DNA of 64,000 bases from the NCBI GenBank assembly GCA_029785375.1, contig JAFLZV010000003.1:41518-105517 (forward strand), in the 5' to 3' direction. Below are positions 25,464 to 35,019 of the stretch, one piece after another. This DNA is from Nitrososphaerota archaeon (GTDB taxonomy: Archaea; Thermoproteota; Nitrososphaeria; Nitrososphaerales; Gagatemarchaeaceae). The first letter of the stretch is position 1, and the number at the start of each line of letters is the position of its first letter. The notes under the pieces were generated by a model, which searched no databases, had not been told where the DNA came from, and saw only the letters and a program-made list of their open reading frames with translations. A program made the position numbers and the translations under genes.

Positions 25464-25856
25464 AAGCGCATCCCAGATTCGCTCGCAGGCAGTCACTCGC
25501 ATAACACTCTGCGGATAGAAGCCGCCGACACCGAGTATCCCCGCTTCTGAATGCCCTCTTTGCTGCGCCGCTTTCTCGGGCGCAACATCAGACGGACCAC
25601 GCACCCGCCTTGTTACAGCCTAGGAAAGGGTTCGACCTCTATCACCACCGTGTACCTGACACTAGGAGGGTGATACGTGCATAGCGCGAGAGGTGTGTTT
25701 AGGTCGAAACTTGCAAGAAGCAAAGAAGTAGCTCTGCTTTGACAAATAGGCGACCTTAGAGACAGTCTAGGTGCTGCCGGTTGAGCACGCTTCCATACTT
25801 CCGGGCGCAGACTATCCTGTCCACCTTCGAGGCGACGAGCCGAGCGGGCGTATGCC
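25464..25856. other. Intergenic region upstream of the GH38 remnant
   Basis: Nothing supported here. The stretch is less G+C-rich than the genes beside it. Confidence 0.3.
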
Positions 25857-26218
25857 GTGGTGACCATCCCCGCAGCCGCACAGGAGAGACTCTCCGCATC
25901 CCAGGGACGGGCAACGCTGTACTCGGCTCGGCTATTCGGTGCTTCGGGACCGGGAAGACCGAAAGAACTGACGGATCGGCTTCTCCTGACCTTCATACCA
26001 AAGGGATACGCGGTGCAAGCTTTGCCCACAACAAGGAGGGAGTCCCTATGTTTCGGACATTTCTGCTTACACACCTGGAATCGTGAATGCGGGCGTCCGC
26101 GACGCCTTCGGTCCAAAGGAGCCCAACTCGATGCAGACGAGGAGTTGACCCCCATCGACATAGCAACTAGTGAGGGATTAACTATAAGAGCGCCTCGGAC
26201 GTCAGTCTCGCAGCCGAA
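25857..26218 (+). pseudogene. Frameshifted 5' part of the GH38-like gene
   Basis: A plausible original start is GTG 25857 (MVTIPAAAQERLSASQGRA). Further protein-like pieces continue in changing frames: SPDLHTKGIRGASFAHNKEG, then DISAYTPGIVNAGVRDAFG with PKEPNSMQT (frame of 26047), then DEELTPIDIATSEGLTI (frame of 26124), then SASDVSLAAELLPVEAS, in frame with the large downstream coding region. Joined together they would lengthen the mannosidase to about 970 residues, a normal size for such enzymes. At least three frame changes are needed. Confidence 0.5.
26181..26188 (+). promoter_or_regulatory. TATA-like box before the GH38 coding region
   Basis: ACTATAAG, about 34 bases before TTG 26219. 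It could drive a shortened product, or be chance within the broken 5' part. Confidence 0.3.
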
Positions 26219-28777
26219 TTGCTCCCAGTCGAAGCGTCTGCTTTCTCGGTCCCCATGCGCACGAGGGGTGGCGAGGTAGGAGTCTTGGTGTATGTCAAGA
26301 ACCCCTACCCTTACCCAGTGCGTTTCAACATCTCAGGCAAACCGCAACGGGCGCAGCCAGGCTTCTCGCGTCACTTCTCCCAGACCAAGGATAGCAACCT
26401 GAGAGCAGATTTCGAAACCGGAGAGCACTTCGAATTCAAGTTAGGCTCTCCACCGCAACGGACCCATAGGATTCACTTGGCGCCGACTGTCCACACCGAC
26501 TGGGGATACACAGACCTTCAAGAGAGGACCGAGGCGATACACGCTGAAAACATGGAGAAGATGTCGGCCATCGCGTCGGCGGGAGGGAAGTTCGTAGTCG
26601 AGGTGCTCGAACAGTCGGGGGGGGAGGGGATGAAAGGCATGCTCCGTCACAACACAGAGGGGAGGGTGGGCGTCCAGGCGTTCCCCCTCAACGTCCTCAC
26701 TGGGCTCTGTGACCACGAAGAGCTGGTGAGGATGTTCTACCCCGTCAGAGAGCTCAGGAAGAGAGGATTCAAGATAGGCGTCGCAGCCCTCAACGACATC
26801 CCCACGGCGGTCTGGAGCCTCCCCATGGTGCTAAAGGGGGCGGGCATCGCCGCGTATATTCAGGCCTCCAACGCAGACAGAGGCCCGCTGCATTACCTCA
26901 ACCAGGAGATTGAGTCGCCGTTCTGCTGGGTCGGGCCTGACGGCTCTGGCATCGTCTCTTGGTTCTCGGGGGGCTACAGGGGCCTGTTGTCTGGCTTTTC
27001 TGGATACAATCAGGGCGCAAGCGCCGGGCTCCTGGGAGACCTGGGAGAGGCCGAGGCAGGGATCGCTGAATTCTTGCACAACTTCGTATCCCGAGGGTAT
27101 CCGCACGAGGATATGCTGATGTACGGGCTCTTCAGCGACAACGTCCCGGTCTCCGATAAGTTCGTGAAGGTCGTTGAAGAGTTCAGGGAGAAGTGGGAGA
27201 ACCCATCCCTCGTACTATCGACCACCGACGACTTCTTCCGCAAGTTCGAAGGGGCCGAACTCAAGAGCGTGAAGGGGGACTTCGGGGACTACTGGGCAGA
27301 CGGAGCCGCTTCGTCAGCCAAGGAGTTGGCCGTGAACAGGAGGGCAAAGAAGCTGCTCTACTTCCTTGAAGCACTTTTCGCGTTCGAGTATCTCAGGGGG
27401 GCTCCCTACCCCCGGTCTGAGCTCGAAACGATCCGGAGGAATGTCCTCTTCTTCGACGAACACACCTGGGGGGACCACGCTTCCATAAGCGACCCGCTCA
27501 ATCCCAGAGTCCTCGAGGAGTGGAGGGTGAAGTCGCGGTTCGCCTTGGACGCGCTTAGCGGCGCTGAACAGATGTCTTCAGGGGAGTATGTCTCCAACCC
27601 TTTCCCATTCAGTGCGGAAGGCGTTGTGGGGAATTCCCATGTCGCCCTCCCTCCCATGGGGTCGGCTCCCCTCCTGGCGAAGAGCGTGGATGAAATACCC
27701 GTCCTAGGGAACGATGGCGAGTTCGCGACCCCGTTCTACTCACTCAGAGTGGAAGGGGGGAAGATCGTCTCGCTGTCTGACTCGGAATTGGGCGAACTCC
27801 TTGGGAAGGGCTTCGGATTTGACGAGTACGTGTACCTTGCCGGGGGGAAATCGACGGGCATGGAACGCACATACTATCCGGGTCCCCGTTCCCCGGGAGG
27901 AATCACGCCCCCAGCCTACGTGACATATCGCGAATACTCATCGAAGCTTGTTTCGGCCTTCGAAAACGACGACATCCTGGGGCTCGAAGTCGAGGCGACC
28001 GGCTATCTGGCGCGAATTCGGAAGAGGGTGATTCTTCCGAAGAAGAGACGCGAGGTGATAGTAGAGAACACCGTCAGGAAGACCCCCACCTTTGAGAAGG
28101 AAGGCATCTACTTCGCGTTTCCGTTCAACCTGAAGAGCCCGTCTTTCCAAGTGGAAGAGCCTGGGGTGGTGACGGACGTGGAGCGAGAGTACGTGCGCGG
28201 AGGGTGCGTCGAGTGGTTCTCGATGAACGAGTTCGTGCTGCTGAAAGGCGATTTCGACATCGCGTTCCACAGCCAAGACGCCCCCCTAGTAACGCTTGGA
28301 GAGCCGTTCACTGGCAAGTGGAGGCCGAAGGTGGAAGGGGACGTCTCCACACTCTTTTCCTACGTCATGAACAACTACTGGCACACGAATTACAAAGCGT
28401 CGCAGGGGGGCGAACTGGCGTTCAGATACAGACTGACTTCGTCCTCGCAACTGAGGCCCAGCAAAGTCCAGAGGTTCTTCGCTGGCCCTGTGATCGGCAG
28501 GCGACTGGACGCAGATCTCAGGCTCGAGCCTCCCGATGTCGCGGTCACCACAATCAAAAAGTGGGACCTAGGAGAAGGGATGGTCATCAGGCTCCTGGAA
28601 ATGGACGGAGAAGAAAAGGTTCTGAGACTCGCTTCGAAGGCGCTCGTCGGTTTCAAGGCCTACCGCGCCAACCTTCTGGAGGAAATCATCGAACAGGTAG
28701 GTGTGGTGGAAGGGGATGGGATTGAGGTGAGGGTCCCCCCCAGGTCCTACGAGACCTTCGTCTTCGCGAGGAGCTGA
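26219..28777 (+). CDS. GH38-like alpha-mannosidase (5' end probably damaged)
   Basis: 852 residues. After about 85 residues of beta-domain comes HLAPTVHTDWGYTD, the GH38 zinc and active-site start; later YGLFSDNVPVSDKFVKVVEE and FDEHTWGDHASISDP are typical of the catalytic and middle domains, followed by large C-terminal beta domains. Family members hydrolyse alpha-mannosides with retention. No signal peptide. The TTG at 26219 is simply the first start codon of the open frame; homologous-looking sequence extends upstream in other frames, so the gene may be N-terminally truncated or misassembled. Mannonate dehydratase (UxuA) is the next gene on the same strand, a sensible partner for mannose use. 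Confidence 0.78.
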   Translation: MLPVEASAFSVPMRTRGGEVGVLVYVKNPYPYPVRFNISGKPQRAQPGFSRHFSQTKDSNLRADFETGEHFEFKLGSPPQRTHRIHLAPTVHTDWGYTDLQERTEAIHAENMEKMSAIASAGGKFVVEVLEQSGGEGMKGMLRHNTEGRVGVQAFPLNVLTGLCDHEELVRMFYPVRELRKRGFKIGVAALNDIPTAVWSLPMVLKGAGIAAYIQASNADRGPLHYLNQEIESPFCWVGPDGSGIVSWFSGGYRGLLSGFSGYNQGASAGLLGDLGEAEAGIAEFLHNFVSRGYPHEDMLMYGLFSDNVPVSDKFVKVVEEFREKWENPSLVLSTTDDFFRKFEGAELKSVKGDFGDYWADGAASSAKELAVNRRAKKLLYFLEALFAFEYLRGAPYPRSELETIRRNVLFFDEHTWGDHASISDPLNPRVLEEWRVKSRFALDALSGAEQMSSGEYVSNPFPFSAEGVVGNSHVALPPMGSAPLLAKSVDEIPVLGNDGEFATPFYSLRVEGGKIVSLSDSELGELLGKGFGFDEYVYLAGGKSTGMERTYYPGPRSPGGITPPAYVTYREYSSKLVSAFENDDILGLEVEATGYLARIRKRVILPKKRREVIVENTVRKTPTFEKEGIYFAFPFNLKSPSFQVEEPGVVTDVEREYVRGGCVEWFSMNEFVLLKGDFDIAFHSQDAPLVTLGEPFTGKWRPKVEGDVSTLFSYVMNNYWHTNYKASQGGELAFRYRLTSSSQLRPSKVQRFFAGPVIGRRLDADLRLEPPDVAVTTIKKWDLGEGMVIRLLEMDGEEKVLRLASKALVGFKAYRANLLEEIIEQVGVVEGDGIEVRVPPRSYETFVFARS

Positions 28778-29275
28778 CCACGGACGCACTCGAAGGCCGG
28801 CGCTCCAGCAGGGCCCGGGGGAGCTCGATTACATTGTTCGCATCGTAGCGTTCACCAGGACTGAGGACGGCTTGGTTCCGAGCACCAGCCCTAGAGAAGC
28901 ATGGGCCTAGTCAGAGACGCGCCCTTTCGGAGTCGGCTCCTCTTTCTTCCGGAGCTTCCTTCCCGGACAGGCCTCCGGACCCAGGTGTCCTGAGGAGTGG
29001 TTTTCGAGCAGCCACCAGCCCGCCGGAGTGCCCACTCCAGGGAAGGAAGACGCCTAGCCTTAAGCGGAGAGGGCAACCACGATGGTCGTTGCTGGGGGCT
29101 CACCCACACGACCCTGACGGTGGCTTCTGCGCCCGTCACCCTGCGCCCCCTCGCACTGGCCCCGTTTCCAATCTCCGACTCCTACACCGTGCCCTGCGTC
29201 GGAGGACGAGGGAACCCGATCCAGCGAACTTCGACTTCTTTTAAACCAGGCGTGGGACCTTTCAGGGGGAGCGCT
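28778..29275. other. Intergenic region before the UxuA gene
   Basis: No gene seen. TTTTAAAC at 29239-29246 is a TATA-like box that predicts transcription from about 29268. Confidence 0.4.
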
Positions 29276-30364
29276 TTGGGGAAGGGCGTCAAGGCTGGAA
29301 CGAGGAGTGGGATTGACGGGCGGTGGGATTTCATTCCCAGGGCCCGGGCTCCTGGAAGCGCGCGGTCCGGACAGGCTCGGTGGCGCATCGCAGAGATAAT
29401 ACTGGAAGAAGGTCCCACTCCTTTCTGGCGTATGCTCCCCCAGCTTGGGGTGACCGAGGTTGTCGGGGTCCTCCCGAGGGGCTACGCCGACTGGAGAAGG
29501 TCGAGTTCAGAACAGCCTTGGGACTACTTCCCCCTCCGGAAGTACAAGCAGATGGTAGAAGAAGAGGGGCTGAAGCTCGTTTCCATCGAAGACAACCCTC
29601 CTATGGATGCAATCAAATGCGGGACCGAGGGGCGCAAGGACGAACTAGAGAACGTATGCCATCTTATCGAGAACATGGGGAGGCTGAAGGTACAGACGTG
29701 GTGCTACAACTGGACGGCGCATCTCGGTTGGATCAGGACTTCAACGAACCTGCGCGGGAGGGGGGGTGCGATAGTCACCGGCTTCGACGAGGAGGTGGCA
29801 GCGGATTCTCCGCCCTTCCCCGGGAAGGCGATAACAGCAGAGACCCTCTGGCGAACCCTGGAACGGTTCCTCAAAGAGGTGGTCCCTGTCGCGGAGAACG
29901 CAGAGGTCAGGCTCGCGATGCACCCGGACGACCCCCCAGTCCCCTCGATAAGGGGGGTACCGAGGATTCTGGGCAGTGTCTCCTCCTTCGACCGCCTGCT
30001 CAGGCTCAGTCCCAGCCACGCCAACGGAATAACCCTCTGCCAGGGGAACTTCACGCTGATGACCGAGGACCTTCCGTCAGTAATCCGGCACTTCTGTAAG
30101 ACAGGGAGGGTATTCTTCGTTCACTTCAGGGACGTCCGCGGGAAAGCGCGCAGATTCGTAGAGACCTTCATCGACGAAGGTAAGACAGACACGGTGGAGT
30201 GCATGAAGGCATACAGAGATGCGGGGTTCGATGGAATCATGCGTTGCGACCACACCCCGACCCTCGAAGGCGACGCCGCGGAAGTCCCCGGCTATTCAGT
30301 CCTCGGGAGGTTGCATGCAATCGGCTACATCGTCGGACTCAGGGAAGCCGTCTTCGCGAAGTGA
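29276..30364 (+). CDS. uxuA: Mannonate dehydratase
   Basis: About 362 residues with the UxuA TIM barrel: LPQLGVTEVVGVLPRG, VETFIDEGKTD, and metal-site segments MHPDDPP, CQGNF, HFRDVRG and RCDHTPT. It converts D-mannonate to 2-keto-3-deoxygluconate. Conserved sequence begins at RIAEIILEEG (near 29386), yet no good start codon stands there; the open frame extends to 28997. TTG 29276, eight bases after the predicted transcript start, is the best compromise and leaves about 37 unusual residues at the N-terminus. Upstream is the GH38-like gene. Confidence 0.87.
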   Translation: MGKGVKAGTRSGIDGRWDFIPRARAPGSARSGQARWRIAEIILEEGPTPFWRMLPQLGVTEVVGVLPRGYADWRRSSSEQPWDYFPLRKYKQMVEEEGLKLVSIEDNPPMDAIKCGTEGRKDELENVCHLIENMGRLKVQTWCYNWTAHLGWIRTSTNLRGRGGAIVTGFDEEVAADSPPFPGKAITAETLWRTLERFLKEVVPVAENAEVRLAMHPDDPPVPSIRGVPRILGSVSSFDRLLRLSPSHANGITLCQGNFTLMTEDLPSVIRHFCKTGRVFFVHFRDVRGKARRFVETFIDEGKTDTVECMKAYRDAGFDGIMRCDHTPTLEGDAAEVPGYSVLGRLHAIGYIVGLREAVFAK

Positions 30365-30435
30365 AGACCGCAGCTGGCGAGAGTTCGTGGTGGACGTCGC
30401 CGGAGAACACGCACGTGGAAGGTCGCTCGGACGGT

Positions 30436-31449
30436 TCATCTACCCTTGCGCCCAGCCCACGCTCCAATCGGAGGTAGCCCTGCCTTGGACCTTTCGAACT
30501 GGACCATGTCTCTAAGCCCTCCCCGGAGCCCTAGCTCTTCCCTGAAGCCGAGGTCCTCATAGAGCCTTCCGCACTCCACGTCGAGGCCTGAGGTGCCTGC
30601 GATCCCGGCCGAGATTCTTGTCGGTTCCCGCGTCTCCTCGAAGCCTATCACGGAATCTGGAAGGATGTTCGTCAGCCCTTCCACTACGTCGGCGGCTTTG
30701 AACGGCTCGTTGTTCCCCAGGTTATAGACGCTCCTCTTAATCGACTTCTCCTCAACTTCGATGCCGTGCACGAAGGCGCGTGCGACGTCCTTCACGTACA
30801 ACCATCTCAGCTTCGCTCCCGAATAGGCGAAATCTTCGGGGAACTTCGCACTCTTCCCCGTGGCGACGTCCCGGACGAACGAGTTGAATTGGCCTGTGTA
30901 CCCGGTGTATCTCCCCGGCCCCCAGGCAGCGGCAATTCGCAGGCAGAGTAGGTCGAGCCCGTAGGCGTCATGATAGTATTCGCCGTATTTCTCGTTCATG
31001 AACTTCGTGACGGAATACGGGTCCGCGGGGCACTGCGGGAAGTCGTCTTCGTCCACAACCATCGCAGGATACGCCTTTGGACCGCCATAGACGGTAATCG
31101 AACTGGCGAAGACAATCCTTTCGAGGTCCAGTATCCTTCCTGCCTCGAGTACGTTGACCATCCCGATGCAGTTGACCTTCGACGCCTTGGCCGGCCGCTC
31201 CTTGGATTCGATAACCACCATCGCCGCCAAATGGACCAAGTGCGTCGCTCTAGACCTTCTTATCGCCCCCATCAATTCCTCGATGTCGACCGTGTCGCCG
31301 TTCACAACTTTCACGTTACGTACCCCAACGAGATTCTGCATGTTGGGGTTGACATCGTACACCACCACTTCGTGCCCACGGTTCGCCAGCTCTCTGCAGA
31401 CGAAGCCGCCGACCTGGCCCGTGCCGCCGGTAACGAGGACCTTCGCCAT
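30436..31449 (-). CDS. NAD-dependent epimerase/dehydratase
   Basis: 337 residues of extended SDR type: VLVTGGTGQVGGFVCREL, LVHLAAMV, ASSITVYGG and the catalytic YSVTK. Resembles UDP-sugar epimerases and sugar dehydrogenases, with substrate undefined. The ATG is 26 bases from the TATA centre at 31472-31479, so the message is leaderless. It converges on uxuA. Confidence 0.87.
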   Translation of the reverse strand: MAKVLVTGGTGQVGGFVCRELANRGHEVVVYDVNPNMQNLVGVRNVKVVNGDTVDIEELMGAIRRSRATHLVHLAAMVVIESKERPAKASKVNCIGMVNVLEAGRILDLERIVFASSITVYGGPKAYPAMVVDEDDFPQCPADPYSVTKFMNEKYGEYYHDAYGLDLLCLRIAAAWGPGRYTGYTGQFNSFVRDVATGKSAKFPEDFAYSGAKLRWLYVKDVARAFVHGIEVEEKSIKRSVYNLGNNEPFKAADVVEGLTNILPDSVIGFEETREPTRISAGIAGTSGLDVECGRLYEDLGFREELGLRGGLRDMVQFERSKAGLPPIGAWAGRKGR

Positions 31450-31471
31450 GTAAGCCCCTTGCCTCGAACGC

Positions 31472-31479
31472 GCTTAAAT
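31472..31479 (-). promoter_or_regulatory. TATA box of the epimerase gene at 31449
   Basis: ATTTAAGC on the minus strand, exactly spaced for a leaderless start. Confidence 0.5.
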
Positions 31480-32474
31480 GGTTATGACTTTTGTGGGTCG
31501 GCTCCTGGTCTGCGCGAGTCGAGCTCGTTTGGATCGAACACGTCGCAGACGCCCACATCCACCACCCCAGACCTAAAAGGAGCGATGCGCGGGAATGCCG
31601 CTAATCAGATACCTTGCGTGGTTCGCCTCGTCGGCGCTCTGCATGCGCACCACCCTGTCCGCCTCCCCGCGCGCCGGTCGCGCTTCTACCCTCACTTGCC
31701 CCCCGAGGGTCCTCAAGTTGATGGCCTCCAGAGGCCACTTCATCGTGTCGCAGAAGCCGAGTCTGTTCCTGGGCTCCTGGCCGAAGATGTCGAACTTCCT
31801 CGACTTCGGTGCGGTGCGGTCCGACACTCCCGTCGACTTCAGCTCGCTGTTGTACCCCTTCTTGGCCGTGAGGTTCGGAGCATGCTCTCCCTTGCGCCTT
31901 CTTCCACTGCCTCCCCCCTGACTGGATGGCGCGGTTGACACGGGGGGAGTCCCGGACACAATCGTCCCCTCGGTCGAATTCGCGCTCCACCCCTCGGGAG
32001 CGACGGACGCTCCTGCCTGGAGACATCAAGGTCTCGCCTTCTCCTCCCCTTGCGTGGCGAGGCTTGTGGATTATCGGCCCTTTCCCGCTCGTCGCGAGCT
32101 GGGTCTTCGCAGCGTGCTAGCTGTTCGCTGAGGAACGCGTCTTCCTCTCCTTGGCGTCCTTCGGTCGGGGACGTCCTCGGCGGAGTCTACGAACGACCTG
32201 AGCCCCTGAAAGAACCGTCCGGGCTCCACCCTCCCTGCAGAGGGGGTCGAATTCTGCTACCTCGACGCCCTCGAACGCCCTGGACAGTTAGAGGGCCCCT
32301 AGCGAGCTAGGCGTAGCGGCGGTTCTGTCGGGCTATGCGAAAACGGGGAAATACTTCGCAAAGACAGAAGTGCAGACAAACAACCCATAGCCAGATTACG
32401 CGGAACACTCGTCTTCCGAAATGGAGCCAGAACTGTGCTTCTTGCGAGCCTCGGCCTGAACGCATGCATGGCTT
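31480..32474. other. About 1 kb without an intact gene; possible decayed gene
   Basis: A minus-strand frame (31573-31959) ends with KFDIFGQEPRNRLGFCDTMK and AINLRTLGGQVRVEARPA, which look protein-like though I cannot name a family. Higher up, the same strand gives AFEGVEVAEFDPLCREGG in another frame near 32188-32280. These could be parts of one lost gene, with low certainty. Confidence 0.25.
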
Positions 32475-33380
32475 CTATCGCCCTTCGGCGACAACAGGAT
32501 TTCGGAGCGTCCCTACACCCTCGACCGACGCTTCCACGAAGTCGCCGTGCTTTAGGAAAGGTTCCCCCGTAGCCAGAGCCACCCCGAAGGGCGTCCCGGT
32601 TGAGATGACGTCCCCCGGCTTCAGCGTCATGCCCGCGGAAAGGTATTCCACTAGGTAGTCGATGCCGAAGACCATGTCGGCGGTGGTGGACTTCTGCATC
32701 ACCTTCCCGTTCACTGACAGGGAGAGACTCAGGTTCAGAGGGTCCTTGACCTCGTCGCGGGTGACAAGCCAGGGGCCGAGTGGGAATGCGGTGTCGAGCC
32801 CTTTCCCCTTCACCCAGTTCTGTCCGTATTGGCTGCTCCCCTTCCACCACTGCGGGAACTGGAGGTCGCGGAAGCTGACGTCGTTGGAGACCGCGTACCC
32901 TGCGACGTGCTCCATCGCGTCCTCTCTGGCGATGTCCTTCCCTGCTTTCCCTATGATCACCGAGAGTTCGACCTCCCAGTCTGCCTTCTTTGACATCCGA
33001 GGGATGACGATAGGGTCTCCGTCCCCTATCAGGGCGTTCCTGAACTTTGTAAAGAAGTACGGCTCGGCGGGGGGCGCCATGTCAGACTCCTTGCCGTGCG
33101 CCCTATAGTTGACGGCGGCACATAGAATCTTTTCTGGTTCTGCGATGGGGCTCAAGAACTTGACCGATGCGATGGGACCCGCGAAGCCGAGTCCGGGCAT
33201 CTTCGGGGCGGCAGATCTAAGAGAATCCATCTTGTCCTCGAGGAGATTCTCGACGCACGTCTCCTTCGCGAGCCCTTCGAAGCCTAGAGCCTCCGCGCTC
33301 CTGTTGATGTCGAGTACCCTGTCATCCTCCACCAGGCCGAGTGAGACATTCCCGTCATGCATGTAGCGGGCTATCTTCAA
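32475..33380 (-). CDS. Fumarylacetoacetate hydrolase family protein
   Basis: 301 residues. FAH fold with ILCAAVNYRAHGKES, metal ligands in WEVELSVIIGKAGKDI and YAVSNDVSFRD, and STGTPFGVA near the end. Members hydrolyse or dehydrate acyl-pyruvates, including 2,4-diketo-3-deoxy acids and 2-keto-3-deoxy-pentonates in sugar pathways. It follows the isomerase-like gene (33422-34384) by 41 bases on the same strand, presumably one operon. In this setting it may finish the breakdown of a keto-deoxy acid. Confidence 0.88.
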   Translation of the reverse strand: MKIARYMHDGNVSLGLVEDDRVLDINRSAEALGFEGLAKETCVENLLEDKMDSLRSAAPKMPGLGFAGPIASVKFLSPIAEPEKILCAAVNYRAHGKESDMAPPAEPYFFTKFRNALIGDGDPIVIPRMSKKADWEVELSVIIGKAGKDIAREDAMEHVAGYAVSNDVSFRDLQFPQWWKGSSQYGQNWVKGKGLDTAFPLGPWLVTRDEVKDPLNLSLSLSVNGKVMQKSTTADMVFGIDYLVEYLSAGMTLKPGDVISTGTPFGVALATGEPFLKHGDFVEASVEGVGTLRNPVVAEGR

Positions 33381-33421
33381 TCTCCCTCAACTCCATCAAG
33401 GCCACATCGCGGTAGCAGTTG

Positions 33422-34384
33422 TCACCACCAGACCTTCTTCAGCCTCTCCTTGATTAGGAGAGGCTTGAGGAAAGACATCGCCTTCTCCAGCCCGTCTTCC
33501 CTGCTCATGACAGGGTCCTCATGCTCATAGCTCATCACGTAGTCGTACCCGACCTCTGCGAACGCGGTGAACACGCGTCTCCATGGGACTTGCCCCCAAC
33601 CTGGGACCCTGAACCTGAAGCCTCTGTTGGGCCTCATCCACGCGCCGTGGGGTATGACCCCTTCGGCCCTCAGGGACTCTTCCACCAGCTCTGCGTCCTT
33701 GGCATGGCTATGGTAGATGCGGTCCCCGAACTTCTTGATGAATTGCACAGGATCAATCAGCTGCCAGACGAAGTGGCTAGGGTCGAAGTTGAACCCGAAC
33801 TCCTTCCTCTTTCCGATCGCCTTGAGGGCCAGTTCTGAGGTCTCGATGTTGTAGGCGACCTCCTGAGGGTGGACTTCGTGGGCGAACTTCACCCCCTCAG
33901 AATGGTACTTGTCCATTATTTCCCCCCACCTCTCAGCGAAGAGCTTGAAGTACCCGTCGTACTCTTTCTCGTATGCAGGGGGGAAGTTGTACCAGGCGCT
34001 CCAGTTGGGGCACCCGACGAAGCCACAGACGACGGGGACGTCGAGTTGCTTAGCGGCCTCCGCGGTCTTCTTCATCCGGGCAATCCCGTACTTCACCTTC
34101 TCTGAGGGGGCCCCTTTGTAGATGGGGTCGGTGGAGGCGTCGTGGGGGCCGAGGACCAGCTGCCCTTCCATGTGGTTGGAGAGGGCTGAGATTGTCAGCC
34201 CGTACTTTTCTGCTAGCCTTTTGACCCTTAGGTCTCCCCTGTCTACCACGGCGTCTATGTCAAGATGCCTCCCCCCCTTCCACGCCACTAGCTCGATGGC
34301 TTCGTAACCGAGCTCGGAGACCCGCTTGGCGACTTTCTCGAGTGGAAGCTCATCGTACATCACAGTGAGGACGCCTAGCTTCAT
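33422..34384 (-). CDS. Sugar phosphate isomerase/epimerase-like TIM-barrel protein
   Basis: About 320 residues; metal-site segments [38 protein letters not shown] and [11 protein letters not shown] match the protein at 12402-13244 closely in layout. Open frame extends to 34522, but ATG 34384 ([12 protein letters not shown]) gives the normal N-terminus and lies about 37 bases from a TATA-like box. It heads a two-gene operon with the FAH-family gene. Confidence 0.87.
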   Translation of the reverse strand: MKLGVLTVMYDELPLEKVAKRVSELGYEAIELVAWKGGRHLDIDAVVDRGDLRVKRLAEKYGLTISALSNHMEGQLVLGPHDASTDPIYKGAPSEKVKYGIARMKKTAEAAKQLDVPVVCGFVGCPNWSAWYNFPPAYEKEYDGYFKLFAERWGEIMDKYHSEGVKFAHEVHPQEVAYNIETSELALKAIGKRKEFGFNFDPSHFVWQLIDPVQFIKKFGDRIYHSHAKDAELVEESLRAEGVIPHGAWMRPNRGFRFRVPGWGQVPWRRVFTAFAEVGYDYVMSYEHEDPVMSREDGLEKAMSFLKPLLIKERLKKVWW

Positions 34385-34416
34385 CCTAAACCGTGGGAGG
34401 AGAGGTCTATCGGGTG

Positions 34417-34425
34417 AATTTAAAG
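34417..34425 (-). promoter_or_regulatory. TATA box of the isomerase/FAH operon
   Basis: CTTTAAATT on the minus strand; predicts transcription from about 34395 and supports ATG 34384. Confidence 0.5.
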
Positions 34426-34987
34426 GTGAACCGACAAGCGGAGTTTTGAATGCCCGGGAGTTAAACGCGCCCTTTAGGAAGGACTCGGCTGCCGGGTACG
34501 GCCAGCCCCACGTGCCAGGCACGCCAACCTAGGCCAGCTTGAACGCATGGCGGAGGCTACACCTGGTCTAGAGCGGGACACGAGCTCCGTCCTCCATCGG
34601 TCGCGCACCCCCAGACGCTCGTGGAAGGCGAGCCCTCTCAGCGGGTTCCCCAAGCGGAAGACGGGCGTGCGGAGGCGTGGGCGTCTGCCGATGTCCGGCT
34701 TCGGCTCTCAGACCAGGCAGGCCGGAGACCTGGGGGGAGGCACGCGCCCTCCCCCTGGAATGAGGCCGAAGGACACGCACAGAATTTGTCCTTGCTCTTT
34801 CCCTAAAGTGAGCAGTCATCGCTCCGTGGAAGTTCATTCAGTGGTGGAGTCGAGCAGATTAGGTCACGGTTATCGCGTCGTGTCTTGCAAGAAGTCTCCC
34901 GGGAAGTCTGTGACCTTCCGGGCGATTTGGTGTAGATCGCACCGGTAGGCTGCTCGAGGAAGGCGCGCCATGGAGAGGAGCGCTTTC
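34426..34987. other. Intergenic region between divergent operons
   Basis: Nothing recognised apart from the flanking promoters. Short frames here lack codon structure. Confidence 0.35.
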
Positions 34988-34995
34988 CTTATAAT
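34988..34995 (+). promoter_or_regulatory. TATA box of the Gfo/Idh gene at 35020
   Basis: CTTATAAT, centre 28 bases before the ATG. Confidence 0.55.
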
Positions 34996-35019
34996 GCGAA
35001 AAGGTGTGGGCAGCAGGGT

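Noticed and set aside
30970-31938. Plus-strand open frame of 322 codons
   Set aside because: Mostly opposite the epimerase gene at 30436-31449; composition is that of a shadow frame.
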